A stretch of 64,000 nt of DNA from Flammeovirga pectinis (GTDB lineage: Bacteria > Bacteroidota > Bacteroidia > Cytophagales > Flammeovirgaceae), in NCBI RefSeq assembly GCF_003970675.1, contig NZ_CP034562.1:4473501-4537500 (forward strand), in the 5' to 3' direction. Position 1 is the stretch's first letter, and each line of letters opens with the position of its first letter. The position numbers and the translations under genes were made by a program. Below, piece after piece: positions 1 through 8,985 of this stretch. The notes below the pieces were generated by a model that searched no databases, had not been told where the DNA came from, and was given only the letters and a program-made list of their open reading frames with translations.

Positions 1-3000
1 ACTTTGTCGGCTTCCTGCATTACTGCTAATTTAATTTCACCTTCGTGCGTAAATTTAAAAGCGTTGGATAATAAGTTGTAAACTATTTTTTCAAGCTTGT
101 CAGTATCCATATACCCTTCAATTGAAGTTGAAGAATGTTCGTAGGTAAATGAGATGTGCTCATATTCTGCAAATTCTTTAAAAGAGTGGTACACCTGATC
201 TAAGAAGTTAGACCAATTCCCTTTTGATAATTGCAATTTCATTTGTCCTTGTTCTACTTTTCTAAAGTCTAATAATTGATTTACTAAACGCATTAGATGT
301 TGAACATTCTTAAAAATCATTTGATAGCTTTTCTCTCTATCTGTTGTAGAAACCGTGTTCCCTTTCTTAATTAATTGCTCTATGGGTGTATTAATTAAAG
401 TCAGTGGCGTTCTTAACTCATGCGATATATTTGTAAAAAACTGAAGTTTTAATTGGCTCAAATCTTCCAATTTTTCTCTCTCAAATTTTTCCATTTCCAG
501 CTGACTTTTCTTTCTCGCGGTAATAATGGTAAATCTAGAGAAAAAGCCAATTAGAACAATAACAAGAATAACATAAAAGAGCTTTGCCCAAATACTCCAC
601 CACCAAGGCGGAAGTACAGTTATTTCCATAGAAATAGCCTTAGGATTCCATATACCATCACAGTTGGATGCTTTAACGTAGAGTATATAATTACCCGGAG
701 ATATATTGGTGTATTTTGCTTCTCTTTGCCCTGCATCTACAGTTACCCAATCTTTATCAAACCCGTCTAATTTATATCTATAGCTATTGTTTTCTGATGC
801 ACCATAATGCAATGAAGCAAACTTAAAAGAAAAACTATTTTGATTATGGGGTAACTCAATCGCTTTTGTTGATTGTAATGATGAGGTTAAAATCTGATTG
901 CCTAAGAAAGAATCATAAGGATTAATCTCATTATTTAGAATCTTTAAATCAGTAAAAATTACACTTGCCACAGTATGGTCATCTATAATTTCATGAGGTT
1001 TAAAGATGTTTATACCATTTACTCCGCCAAAGAGCAACTTCCCATTGTTTAACTTAACAGCAGCTAACTCACCAAATTCATCACCTTGTAGACCGTCTGT
1101 TAAATCAAAGTTTTTAATTCTTCTGTTTTCTAAATTTATTTTACTCAAACCCTTGTTACTAGCTACCCAGAGGTTACCATAATTGTCTTCTAAAATAGAT
1201 TTAATCACATTACTGGGTAATCCATTTTTAGTAGATAGGTGTTCAAAATTTATATCGGTAGTTGTACTTTTTTTAGGGTTGAAGATGTTTAAACCTCCGC
1301 CCATAGTACCTACCCAAATTTCGCCATTTGAGGCTTCGAATACAGGTAAAATATAATTATACGATAGCGATGAAGGCACTTCTTTAGTGTTGGTAAAGAT
1401 TTCGAAATAAGGATTTTTCTTAACTTTTTCTTCTTTTGATAGAAACACTAAACCCTTATTCGTACCAAACCAGATATTTCCTTTTTTATCAATAGTGATG
1501 CTTCTGATAATATCAATTTCATGGTCATTCTTATCAATAATTGTAGGAAAAGACCACTCAAATTTTTTATCCTTTTCAATGCCTTTGATGATACCACCAC
1601 CGTAAGTAGCTAACCATAAAATAGAATCGCCATCATTGGCAATATCAAAGGTTGCAAAAATATGATCGGTAGGATGGACCGTACTTTCAATAATCTTATT
1701 TTCTAGCGTTAACGCCTTATCAATAGGAATAATTAATGTTTTAGAAGGATAGCCTACACCAAATACAAGCTGATCTTTCCATTGTTCTATTGCATAAACA
1801 ATATTCTGTGCCTTTTTATTTTTAGCCACATTTAGAGAACGAACTTTCTTGTTATCAAAAACATTTAGACCTCCACCTTCTGTACCAATCCATATACGAC
1901 CTAAGTTATCTTGGAAGGTACTTCTAATTTTATTGTAGGTTAAATCTAGCGGGTTTTCACCTTGTTTAAAATGCGTGAATTTCTTTCTTCTAGGGTTGTA
2001 TTTATTGATGCCACTACCGTTTGTTCCAATCCATATCACACCTAAATTATCTTTATAAAGCGTATTGATAATATTAGAACCGATATAGTCATTATTATAA
2101 CTATTCTGATGCCCTATTTCATCTAGATCACCCGTTAAAGCATTTTTTTTAAGCTGATAAAGACCGTTTTCGTTTCCTGCCCAAATTGTATTTTTATCAT
2201 CCGAGAGGAGTGTACCAACTTTTAAATCACTCACTTTTTTAAATGTAGGATTTTCTTTAGTAATCTCACTTAATTGAATTTGATATATACCATCAAAAGA
2301 GGCAATTAATAGTTCTCCTTTATTTTCGGTGATCGCGTTAAGGCTAATTAATTTTTTGTTTTCAAAGTTCCGAAATACACAAAACTGATCTTCATTATTG
2401 GGAGGGATCATAAGTTGTAAACCTTTTTTTGAACCCACCCAAAGATGCCCTACTTTATCTATATAAAGGTTGGTAATGTTGTTAGAAGCAATACTTTCAT
2501 TATTATGAGGGTTGTGGTAATATTTATCTACTACAAGTGCCTCTGTTTGCAAACTAGCACTTCTAATTTTATTTAGTCCTTTACGATTACCAAACCAGAG
2601 GTTCCCTTTATTATCAATAATTAGATTCGTGATAGTATTGTTAGTAAATAATTTTGGTTTTCCTTCCTTATTGGAAAAGAAAGTAAATTGTTCTGTAGTA
2701 AGGTTAAGTCTATAAATACCAGCGTTAAGTGTGCCTATCCATAAATTACCTTTATTATCTTCTGTAATTGTTCGGATAAAATTTGAAGGTAAATTATGAG
2801 AATCGATACGGTAATTTTTAAATTCATAACCATCAAAGCGACTTAAACCATCGTTTGTACCTATCCAAATTAAACCTGTTTGGTCTTGGTAAATACAATT
2901 TACATCGTTTTGTGATAACCCTTGCTTGGTTGTATAATGTTTAAGGAACAGATCTTTATTATTAGCCGAACAATTATTAGATATAGTAAATAATACTATA

Positions 3001-3047
3001 ATAAGCCCAACTATAAAAGATGTCTTCCAATATGATTTTTTAGTCAT
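1..3047 (-). CDS. Hybrid two-component system sensor/regulator, 3' end beyond window
   Basis: Membrane sensor that would couple a glycan signal to transcription; only the N-terminal 1015 codons are here. Read from the minus strand, it starts MTKKSYWKTSFIVGLIIVLF (signal/TM segment). It then has many reg_prop propeller repeats of the W-x-G-x-N/G-x-GL type (roughly residues 40-720), a Y_Y_Y domain (about 740-810), a TM helix (about 815-835), and a histidine kinase with H-box FFTNISHELRTPL (His about 876) and ATPase N-box NLLSNAFKFT at the window edge. The order matches Bacteroidota HTCS proteins, which normally continue with a receiver and an AraC-type HTH; that part is off-window, so calling it a complete HTCS is inference. 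It is divergent from the GH29 fucosidase across a region with G-rich direct repeats, suggesting it controls that gene and perhaps the sulfatase operon ending at 8986. Confidence 0.93.
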   Translation of the reverse strand, partial: MTKKSYWKTSFIVGLIIVLFTISNNCSANNKDLFLKHYTTKQGLSQNDVNCIYQDQTGLIWIGTNDGLSRFDGYEFKNYRIDSHNLPSNFIRTITEDNKGNLWIGTLNAGIYRLNLTTEQFTFFSNKEGKPKLFTNNTITNLIIDNKGNLWFGNRKGLNKIRSASLQTEALVVDKYYHNPHNNESIASNNITNLYIDKVGHLWVGSKKGLQLMIPPNNEDQFCVFRNFENKKLISLNAITENKGELLIASFDGIYQIQLSEITKENPTFKKVSDLKVGTLLSDDKNTIWAGNENGLYQLKKNALTGDLDEIGHQNSYNNDYIGSNIINTLYKDNLGVIWIGTNGSGINKYNPRRKKFTHFKQGENPLDLTYNKIRSTFQDNLGRIWIGTEGGGLNVFDNKKVRSLNVAKNKKAQNIVYAIEQWKDQLVFGVGYPSKTLIIPIDKALTLENKIIESTVHPTDHIFATFDIANDGDSILWLATYGGGIIKGIEKDKKFEWSFPTIIDKNDHEIDIIRSITIDKKGNIWFGTNKGLVFLSKEEKVKKNPYFEIFTNTKEVPSSLSYNYILPVFEASNGEIWVGTMGGGLNIFNPKKSTTTDINFEHLSTKNGLPSNVIKSILEDNYGNLWVASNKGLSKINLENRRIKNFDLTDGLQGDEFGELAAVKLNNGKLLFGGVNGINIFKPHEIIDDHTVASVIFTDLKILNNEINPYDSFLGNQILTSSLQSTKAIELPHNQNSFSFKFASLHYGASENNSYRYKLDGFDKDWVTVDAGQREAKYTNISPGNYILYVKASNCDGIWNPKAISMEITVLPPWWWSIWAKLFYVILVIVLIGFFSRFTIITARKKSQLEMEKFEREKLEDLSQLKLQFFTNISHELRTPLTLINTPIEQLIKKGNTVSTTDREKSYQMIFKNVQHLMRLVNQLLDFRKVEQGQMKLQLSKGNWSNFLDQVYHSFKEFAEYEHISFTYEHSSTSIEGYMDTDKLEKIVYNLLSNAFKFTHEGEIKLAVMQEADK

Positions 3048-3577
3048 ACTGCTTTAAGTAAAATAAAAATCAAAAACTTGATTATTTGTGTAGTAATAAA
3101 AGGTAGTGAATGCTGCTTTCGTGTTAAAGGTACAGTTAAATAATAGATTTGCAACGGTCTTATTTACCATTAATAAATGAGGTGATGATACAGTAAGCTA
3201 TAATAACTTGTAACGTGCTGATATATAACTTTTTAAAGAATAAAATGTGTTTTGCGTAAATTTTGTTAATTATAGGGGGTAAATTTTATAGGGGGTAAAA
3301 ACACCTAATTATAGGGCGTGAAAAGTGTTAGGAGAAGTTTTTAAAGGGCTGAAATTCTGTTAATACCAATAAATATAATAACGTACCCTCTATCTGTATT
3401 CATAATTCCCTCGTCTAATTCTTATAATCCTATAAATTGTGAAAGCGTACAAAAGTAGACTGATAAACGTAAAATTGAAGTGAATCAAAAAAGCTTTTTG
3501 TACATCAAAATTTACTAACGAGCTGACTATAAATTATAAGATACATATAACAAGAACTCTTAGGAGTGATATATAAA
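3048..3577. other. Divergent intergenic region between sensor and fucosidase
   Basis: This 530-bp AT-rich region contains no convincing gene. Its notable content is the set of G-rich direct repeats at 3271-3323. I found no clear TAnnTTTG box next to either start. Confidence 0.6.
3271..3323 (+). promoter_or_regulatory. Three G-rich direct repeats, possible HTCS binding region
   Basis: TATAGGGGGTAAA occurs at 3271 and exactly again at 3287. A variant, TATAGGGCGTGAAA, lies at 3310. Runs of five G are rare in this AT-rich window. The repeats sit about 255 bp upstream of the fucosidase start and point toward it. Binding by the neighbouring hybrid sensor is inferred only from position. Confidence 0.5.
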
Positions 3578-5122
3578 ATGACTATGAATATGAGAAATTC
3601 TGTGACATTACTATTGTTTGTTCTTCTGGCTTCATGCACTGTCCAGAAAGACAAGAAGATGGTAAATAAGATATCTTTTGACGACAATTGGGAGTCTTTA
3701 CAACAATACCAAGAGCCTGAATGGTTTAAAGATGCTAAGTTTGGTATTTTTGTACATTGGGGTGTTTATGCTGTACCAGCAAATAGTTCTGAGTGGTACC
3801 CAAGGTTTATGTACATGGATAGTGTTGTTTGGAACCCCGATGGCGAAGTTTCTAAAATAGGGGCTACACAAGCCAACAAATACCATTTAAAAACATACGG
3901 TACTTTAGACAAGTTTGGTTACAAAGACTTTATACCAATGTTTAAGGGCGAAAACTTTAATGCAAAAGAATGGGTACAACTTTTTAAACAGTCTGGAGCA
4001 AAGTATATTATTCCTGTAGCAGACCATCATGACGGGTTTGCTATGTACAACTCTAAACATACAAGGTGGAACGCTGTAAATATGGGTCCTAAAAAGGATA
4101 TTTTAGGAGAATTGACAAAAGAAGCAAGAGCTAATAAAATGAAAATTGGTGCTTCTACTCACTTTGCTTTCAATTGGAATTACTATACTTATAAAGAAGG
4201 TTTTGACACTGTAGACCCAAATTTTAGTGATTTATACAGTAGACCTCATCCTCATTATGCACCTGCAGATCAAGAGTTTTTAGCACATTGGTGGGATAGA
4301 ACCAAAGATATTATTGACAATTATAAACCAGATCTTCTTTATTTTGATTTCTATTCTGATAAAGAAGAGTTTACTTCATATCATCCTAAAATTGCATCTT
4401 ACTTGTATAACAAAGGGATTGAGTGGAAAAGAGATGTTGTACTCCAAAGTAAAAATTACAAAAAAATCACCTTCCCAGAAGGAACGCATATATTGGATAT
4501 TGAGCGAGGAAAAATGGCTGATATAAGTCCAAGATCTTGGCAAACATGTACATCTATTGGTACCAACTCTTGGGGTTATGTAAAAAATTGGAAATCTAAA
4601 GATGCCAATACTTTAATAGATGACCTTGTGGATATAGTAAGTAAGAACGGGAATATGTTATTGAATGTAGGACCTAAAGCAGATGGAACAATTCCGGCAG
4701 ATCAGGTAGCCATTTTAAATGAAATAGGGGACTGGTTATCCATAAATGGTAAGGCTATTTATGGGTCTCGACCATGGAAGATTTTTGGAGATGGACCTAC
4801 AGAAGTAGCAACAGGACACCATTCAGAAGATAGTAATACTACGCTTACAGCAAATGATTTTCGCTTTACAACTAATAACGGTAGATTATATACTATAGCC
4901 ATGGATTGGCCAAGAAGTGGTGAGTTAAACATACAAGCTTTAAAGCTAGGTTCAGAATATACACTCGCAGAAATTAAAGAAGTGACATTATTAGGGCATG
5001 ACACTCCATTAACTTGGACTCAAGGGAAAGATGATCTTAATGTAGTTTTACCTAAAGAAAAACCATGTGATTATGCTTTTGTGTTAGAAGTGAAATTTAA
5101 AAATGAAAAGCATTTGATGTAG
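3578..5122 (+). CDS. GH29 alpha-L-fucosidase lipoprotein
   Basis: Hydrolyses alpha-L-fucosyl linkages by the retaining mechanism, probably at the cell surface or in the periplasm. The 514 residues begin with a lipoprotein signal (LLFVLLASC). GH29 signatures follow in order: FGIFVHWGVYAVP, ADHHDGFAMY (about residues 149-157), NMGPKKDILGEL, and DLLYFDF, whose Asp (about 257) sits where the GH29 nucleophile lies. GNMLLNVGPKADGTIP closes the barrel, and a C-terminal beta domain follows. The ATG at 3578 is preferred over the in-frame GTG at 3566 because AGGAG at 3562-3566 is spaced for it; ATGs at 3584 and 3590 are alternatives. The gene is monocistronic, divergent from the sensor, and ends at a strong terminator. 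The exact substrate (fucoidan, fucosylated galactan or host glycan) cannot be read from sequence. Confidence 0.93.
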   Translation: MTMNMRNSVTLLLFVLLASCTVQKDKKMVNKISFDDNWESLQQYQEPEWFKDAKFGIFVHWGVYAVPANSSEWYPRFMYMDSVVWNPDGEVSKIGATQANKYHLKTYGTLDKFGYKDFIPMFKGENFNAKEWVQLFKQSGAKYIIPVADHHDGFAMYNSKHTRWNAVNMGPKKDILGELTKEARANKMKIGASTHFAFNWNYYTYKEGFDTVDPNFSDLYSRPHPHYAPADQEFLAHWWDRTKDIIDNYKPDLLYFDFYSDKEEFTSYHPKIASYLYNKGIEWKRDVVLQSKNYKKITFPEGTHILDIERGKMADISPRSWQTCTSIGTNSWGYVKNWKSKDANTLIDDLVDIVSKNGNMLLNVGPKADGTIPADQVAILNEIGDWLSINGKAIYGSRPWKIFGDGPTEVATGHHSEDSNTTLTANDFRFTTNNGRLYTIAMDWPRSGELNIQALKLGSEYTLAEIKEVTLLGHDTPLTWTQGKDDLNVVLPKEKPCDYAFVLEVKFKNEKHLM

Positions 5123-5141
5123 GGATATATCATAATTTAAA

Positions 5142-5184
5142 AAAAACAGAGGCTATTTCACTCACCGAAATAGCCTCTGTTTTT
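5142..5184. terminator. Bidirectional intrinsic terminator
   Basis: Perfect 18-bp stem (5142-5159 with 5167-5184) and a 7-base loop. It has A-run and T-run flanks, so it can serve both the fucosidase and the convergent gene ending at 5214. Confidence 0.9.
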
Positions 5185-5213
5185 GTATAATACCAATTTA
5201 TTTAAATTGTAAT

Positions 5214-5927
5214 TTATTTCATTTCTTGATTACCACAATTAGCATTGTAATCCTCTATAATTTGCATTCTTACATCATGATTAGAAACAGTTGTATTTGC
5301 AAGTTTCTTTAAGAGGTTACTATCTTTCTTTTCGAATAATTTATACTGCCCTTTTTCATACTTATCAAGTACAAATTGACAGTCAGCTAATTCTTTTTTT
5401 ACATTCATATCATGAACAATTTTTAGCTTTCCTTCTTTTCCAATTCTGTATACAATATGCGGTTTCTGAGCATTTTGTATAGTACTAGCATCTATAAGTA
5501 CATCAGGCTCATCAAAATGTTGATAAATAGAAATTTGATCTACAGAAATTCTTTTCATAAACATTCTTTTTGCAATCATTCCAGCCCCTGCTGCAGACAT
5601 ATCTGCGTATTTTACAGCTTCATAAAATTGGCCTTCATAAGTATAACCATCGCAGTCTTTTGGACTTACTTTTGGAAAATATTTATACTTTACTTTTTTT
5701 ATTGATTTAAAATCTTCCTTAGAAATAAATCGAATAGTTTTTTGAAATTCCCATGGTGCACTTTCATTACTTAGATCGATGCCTGTGGTTGTTCCCATAC
5801 GCCAAATATAGCCTTCTATTTGTTGACCATCTTTGCTGATAGTTCCTTCAATATAACTTTTGCCATCTTGAGCAAAAGACAATAATGAGAACGTAAAAAT
5901 GAATGTAATTAGTCCAATAGTTTTCAT
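5214..5927 (-). CDS. Secreted protein of unknown function, 237 aa
   Basis: I do not recognise the family. The protein starts with a clean Sec signal peptide (MKTIGLITFIFTFSLLSFAQ) and is predicted periplasmic or secreted. The mature part is mixed alpha/beta. It begins DGKSYIEGTISKDGQQIEGY, like small Bacteroidota secreted proteins that carry a short strand-rich N-terminal domain. The C-terminal third (KKELADCQFVLDKYEKGQYK onward) is helical with two Cys, one near DCQF and one in NANCGNQ. It stands alone on the minus strand, convergent with the fucosidase and divergent from the AraC regulator at 6138. It need not belong to the glycan locus. Confidence 0.8.
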   Translation of the reverse strand: MKTIGLITFIFTFSLLSFAQDGKSYIEGTISKDGQQIEGYIWRMGTTTGIDLSNESAPWEFQKTIRFISKEDFKSIKKVKYKYFPKVSPKDCDGYTYEGQFYEAVKYADMSAAGAGMIAKRMFMKRISVDQISIYQHFDEPDVLIDASTIQNAQKPHIVYRIGKEGKLKIVHDMNVKKELADCQFVLDKYEKGQYKLFEKKDSNLLKKLANTTVSNHDVRMQIIEDYNANCGNQEMK

Positions 5928-6137
5928 AATAAGTAACAGTTAGCTTGCTTTTAAGTAATAGCATTATACGCTACAAGTATAACCAAAAAAAACTAAAAAA
6001 ATATTATGATATAAATGCCTCTTTTTGGGGGCATTCCATTGCAACTATAAAAAGCTTATTTTGAAACAAGTATCAATGTTTATAAATTAACTTATATGCA
6101 ATAAATTCATTAATGAATAAATAAGACGTGAAGTAAT

Positions 6138-7013
6138 ATGAATCAACTGCCAATTTTAAATATTAAAGAATTTGAAAACATTAATTCGGATGCAACATTC
6201 TATGCGAATAGTTTTATTCCGCATTTAAAACAACATCACCATTCAATAATGGCACCTCATAAACATGATTTTTATTTAATAGTATTATTTACCAAAGGAT
6301 CTGGAACACATGAAATTGATTTTAATTCTTACACGGTAAAACCTGGAAGTGTGTTTTTATTAAATCCTGGTCAAACTCATTATTGGACGCTATCGGATGA
6401 TATTGATGGCTTTGTTTTTTTTCATTCAAAGTCCTTTTACGATATGGGATTTAATGGTAGAACTGTTAATGATTTTCCTTTTTTCTTCTCAACTCAAAAT
6501 TCACCTTGTGTTTATTTAGATAAAATTGAGATTGATAAGTTTATAACCATTTTTAAAGAAGTTGTTGAAGAGTATGAACAAGATTTACCATTAAAAAGAC
6601 AAAAAATAGTAAGCTTAATTGATGTGTTTTATATTGAAATATCAAGATATTATGTAGACGAAGCCACATTAAAAAATAATAAATCTAATAGATACGCAAT
6701 CCTTTTTAGGGAATTTGAAGAATTAATTGAATCAACTTATAAAACTGAAAAATCTCCCCAATTCTATGCAAAAAAGCTAAATATTAGCCCTAAACACCTC
6801 AATAGAATTATAAAAGAATTGATAGGGAAAACATCATCAGAATTAATTACCGAAAGGGTTATACTCGAAGCAAAACGACTATTAATACATTCTAAGCAAA
6901 ATTTTAACGAAATAGCATATACGCTAGGTTATGAAGACTATTCCTATTTTTCTCGAATTTTCAAAAATAAATCGGGGGATAATCCGTCAGTATTTCAAGA
7001 AAAATATATCTAG
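6138..7013 (+). CDS. AraC-family transcriptional regulator (cupin + HTH)
   Basis: DNA-binding regulator of 291 residues. Residues about 20-120 form the AraC-type cupin ligand domain: HHHSIMAPHKHDFYLIVLF, then FNSYTVKPGSVFLLNPGQTHYW. Residues about 190-290 form the paired helix-turn-helix domain, seen as YAKKLNISPKHLNRIIKEL and the conserved IAYTLGYEDYSYFSRIFKN. Length and domain order are standard. The ATG at 6138 begins directly at the cupin domain. It converges with the hydrolase/AhpD pair at 7156-8464, for which it is a plausible regulator by proximity only. The ligand is unknown. Confidence 0.9.
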   Translation: MNQLPILNIKEFENINSDATFYANSFIPHLKQHHHSIMAPHKHDFYLIVLFTKGSGTHEIDFNSYTVKPGSVFLLNPGQTHYWTLSDDIDGFVFFHSKSFYDMGFNGRTVNDFPFFFSTQNSPCVYLDKIEIDKFITIFKEVVEEYEQDLPLKRQKIVSLIDVFYIEISRYYVDEATLKNNKSNRYAILFREFEELIESTYKTEKSPQFYAKKLNISPKHLNRIIKELIGKTSSELITERVILEAKRLLIHSKQNFNEIAYTLGYEDYSYFSRIFKNKSGDNPSVFQEKYI

Positions 7014-7016
7014 TAA

Positions 7017-7044
7017 AAAATGCCAACCTAATGGTTGACATTTT
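7017..7044 (+). terminator. Hairpin downstream of AraC gene
   Basis: A 12-bp stem with one G-T wobble (AAAATGCCAACC with GGTTGACATTTT) and loop TAAT lies just after the AraC stop. The T tract is short, so efficiency is uncertain. Confidence 0.55.
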
Positions 7045-7155
7045 CAAACTATCTGTATTTTATAATTTTACTTTCTTCTCTTTTACAAGAGAAACCCAAT
7101 CAATCACACTTAATTATAACACTACTAATGAACGACTAGTGATTTTTATATATGA

Positions 7156-7908
7156 CTACTTCTTATTTTTTAAATCATTTTTAAGCTCTTCAGTCGAATA
7201 TACATGACTAGAAATCATCTTGAAATTTGTCTGAGCAGCTGCATTACCATCTAAACCAGGTAGTATAGCAGAGGCTGTAGCGTCTCCAACTACGGCTACC
7301 TCAAATCCATCTTCAATTAATTCTCTCATGTGTGCTTCTACGCAAAGATTACCAGACATACCCGCTAAAATTACTTTATCAATCTTCTGTTTTCTTAGTT
7401 GAAGACTTAGATCATTTTGTTCTGGGCCGAATATTTTATGTGGTCCAACTAAGGTTACAAAATCTTTGTCAATGTACTTTTTGTATTGTTCTAACCAATC
7501 AGCACCAGATCCTTTAAACCCTTTTTTATTCAACTGGTCTCCTCTATCAAACATAGAAATATCATGCATTAATTTTTCTAGTGCACCCTCAAATTTCCAT
7601 TCATGATCATGGTCATAATAATAGTGTGGAGATACAAATACCTTAATGCCATTTGCTTCCGCTAATTTAAAAAGTTCCTCAATGTTCTCTACTGTATTGT
7701 TTTCTTCTACACTTTTTCCAACAACTCCCCATGTTACTCCTTCTGGACTTAAAAAATCGTTTTGAGGGTCAGTAATTACAATTGCTGTTACTTCATCTAT
7801 ATCAAATTTACGGTCAGGTAATTGTCCAAACACATTAAATATTGTTATTAATACTATTAGGATTGTTCCATTTAAATTCTTCATTCTCTTATTATTTATA
7901 CTTTTCAA
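7156..7908 (-). CDS. Isochorismatase-family cysteine hydrolase with signal peptide
   Basis: Cysteine hydrolase of the isochorismatase/nicotinamidase fold, which typically hydrolyses amides or vinyl ethers. It shows the N-terminal catalytic Asp in ITDPQNDFLSPEG (about residue 47) and the nucleophile Cys in LAGMSGNLCVEAHMREL. The catalytic Lys lies between them and I did not pin it down. Unusually for the family, the N-terminus carries a hydrophobic leader (GTILIVLITIFNVFGQ), so the enzyme is predicted to be exported. The second Met (MKNLNG, residue 9) may be the true start and gives a more normal signal peptide. It lies 19 bp downstream of the AhpD-like gene and is probably co-transcribed with it. 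Substrate unknown. Confidence 0.85.
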   Translation of the reverse strand: MKSINNKRMKNLNGTILIVLITIFNVFGQLPDRKFDIDEVTAIVITDPQNDFLSPEGVTWGVVGKSVEENNTVENIEELFKLAEANGIKVFVSPHYYYDHDHEWKFEGALEKLMHDISMFDRGDQLNKKGFKGSGADWLEQYKKYIDKDFVTLVGPHKIFGPEQNDLSLQLRKQKIDKVILAGMSGNLCVEAHMRELIEDGFEVAVVGDATASAILPGLDGNAAAQTNFKMISSHVYSTEELKNDLKNKK

Positions 7909-7927
7909 TTATTTAACTAGCCTGTTT

Positions 7928-8464
7928 TTACAAACTTTTGACTTGAGGGAAATCAATTTCAAAATCTCCATTACTAAAAATGTAATTGGTAAAACTTCTC
8001 AATACTACCATTCCAATCAACTCTGTCAATGCTTTATGAGAATAACCTTGAGCAAGGAAATTTTCTATAGATTCTTGACTAGCGTTACCTTTATTTGCAG
8101 TTAATTCACTTGCTAATTTTATTAAAGCTTTGAATTTACTATCAGTAATTTCACCTTTTCTAATTTCTATCAATTCTTCTTCAGAAAAACCAACCATTTT
8201 ACCTAAAGCACTATGTGCAGATAAACAATAGTTACAATTGTTTTCTTGAGAAACTGCGAGTGCTATTGCTTCATTCTCTTTAGGTGTAAATATGCCTGCC
8301 TCTAATGTTGAAGCAAAGCTCAAAAATCCTTTTAGAAGTTCTGATGAATTACCGATTGCCGCGTATAGGTTTGGTAACATTCCTACCTTTTGTTTTATCG
8401 CCACAAATACTTCTTGTGTTGATTCATCTACTTGATCTAACTTTAATGCTTTTAATACTTTCAT
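7928..8464 (-). CDS. Carboxymuconolactone decarboxylase/AhpD-like protein
   Basis: Small all-helical protein of 178 residues in the AhpD/CMD superfamily. Members include alkylhydroperoxidase partners and peroxidase-related enzymes. The redox motif CNYCLSAHS gives Cys77-x-x-Cys80-x-x-x-His84, the proton-relay arrangement of AhpD-type proteins. It has no signal peptide and should be cytoplasmic. It is the first gene of a probable two-gene minus-strand operon with the exported isochorismatase-like hydrolase. A TACCTTTG box on the minus strand at 8705-8712 could be its promoter, which would leave a long leader of about 235 nt. Substrate unknown. Confidence 0.88.
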   Translation of the reverse strand: MKVLKALKLDQVDESTQEVFVAIKQKVGMLPNLYAAIGNSSELLKGFLSFASTLEAGIFTPKENEAIALAVSQENNCNYCLSAHSALGKMVGFSEEELIEIRKGEITDSKFKALIKLASELTANKGNASQESIENFLAQGYSHKALTELIGMVVLRSFTNYIFSNGDFEIDFPQVKSL

Positions 8465-8985
8465 GATTTTTTAAATCTTCTAAAATTGGGTTTATAAAAA
8501 AATAATTTCTTATTAATCTAAGCTGAATCGTATGTGAATTATAGGCTTCTAGATAATCTATAACGTGTATTATATATTTTTCAAATCGTTAGCACACACT
8601 AAATATTTTTACGAATTCAAATGTTTTAAAAGTCTTTTATCTTAAGTTATTGACTTCCTTTATTCAATGTTATTTTTTCTACACTTGCTAGATTAATAAT
8701 AAGACAAAGGTAGATTTAGTGAGAATAAGATCTATTGAAGAAATTTCGTTTAAACTTGTACAATAAGGACATCCTTTTAGTAGAATGAAGGTTTAATGCC
8801 CATATTTATATACAATTGAGACATTTATGTAGCATTATTTCTTTTTTTAGAAAAGGGGGGTAGTTGTTTTCGGGTTTTGAATCGTTTGTCTTTGCCCAAG
8901 TTAGAGTATTCAAAACCAAAAAAGGGTGCAGATAAATATCTGACACCCTTAATCTTAAAGTTAATAATTGAATTGTAATGATTTA
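8465..8985. other. Intergenic region, AT-rich
   Basis: No gene seen in about 520 bp. It holds a possible minus-strand -7 box TACCTTTG (8705-8712) for the AhpD-like gene, a run of six G near 8855, and the sulfatase terminator at 8922-8950. Confidence 0.5.
8922..8950 (-). terminator. Terminator of the sulfatase operon
   Basis: Inverted repeat AAGGGTG-CAGATA / TATCTGACACCCTT with one bulged base. On the minus strand it is followed by a T-run, 35 bp beyond the sulfatase stop. Confidence 0.8.

Noticed and set aside
6091-6102. CTTATATGCAAT upstream of the first AraC gene resembles a box of the 54-58 kb sulfatase regulon
   Set aside because: There is no second box 21 bp away and no TAnnTTTG 20 bp downstream, so a single AT-rich match is likely chance.
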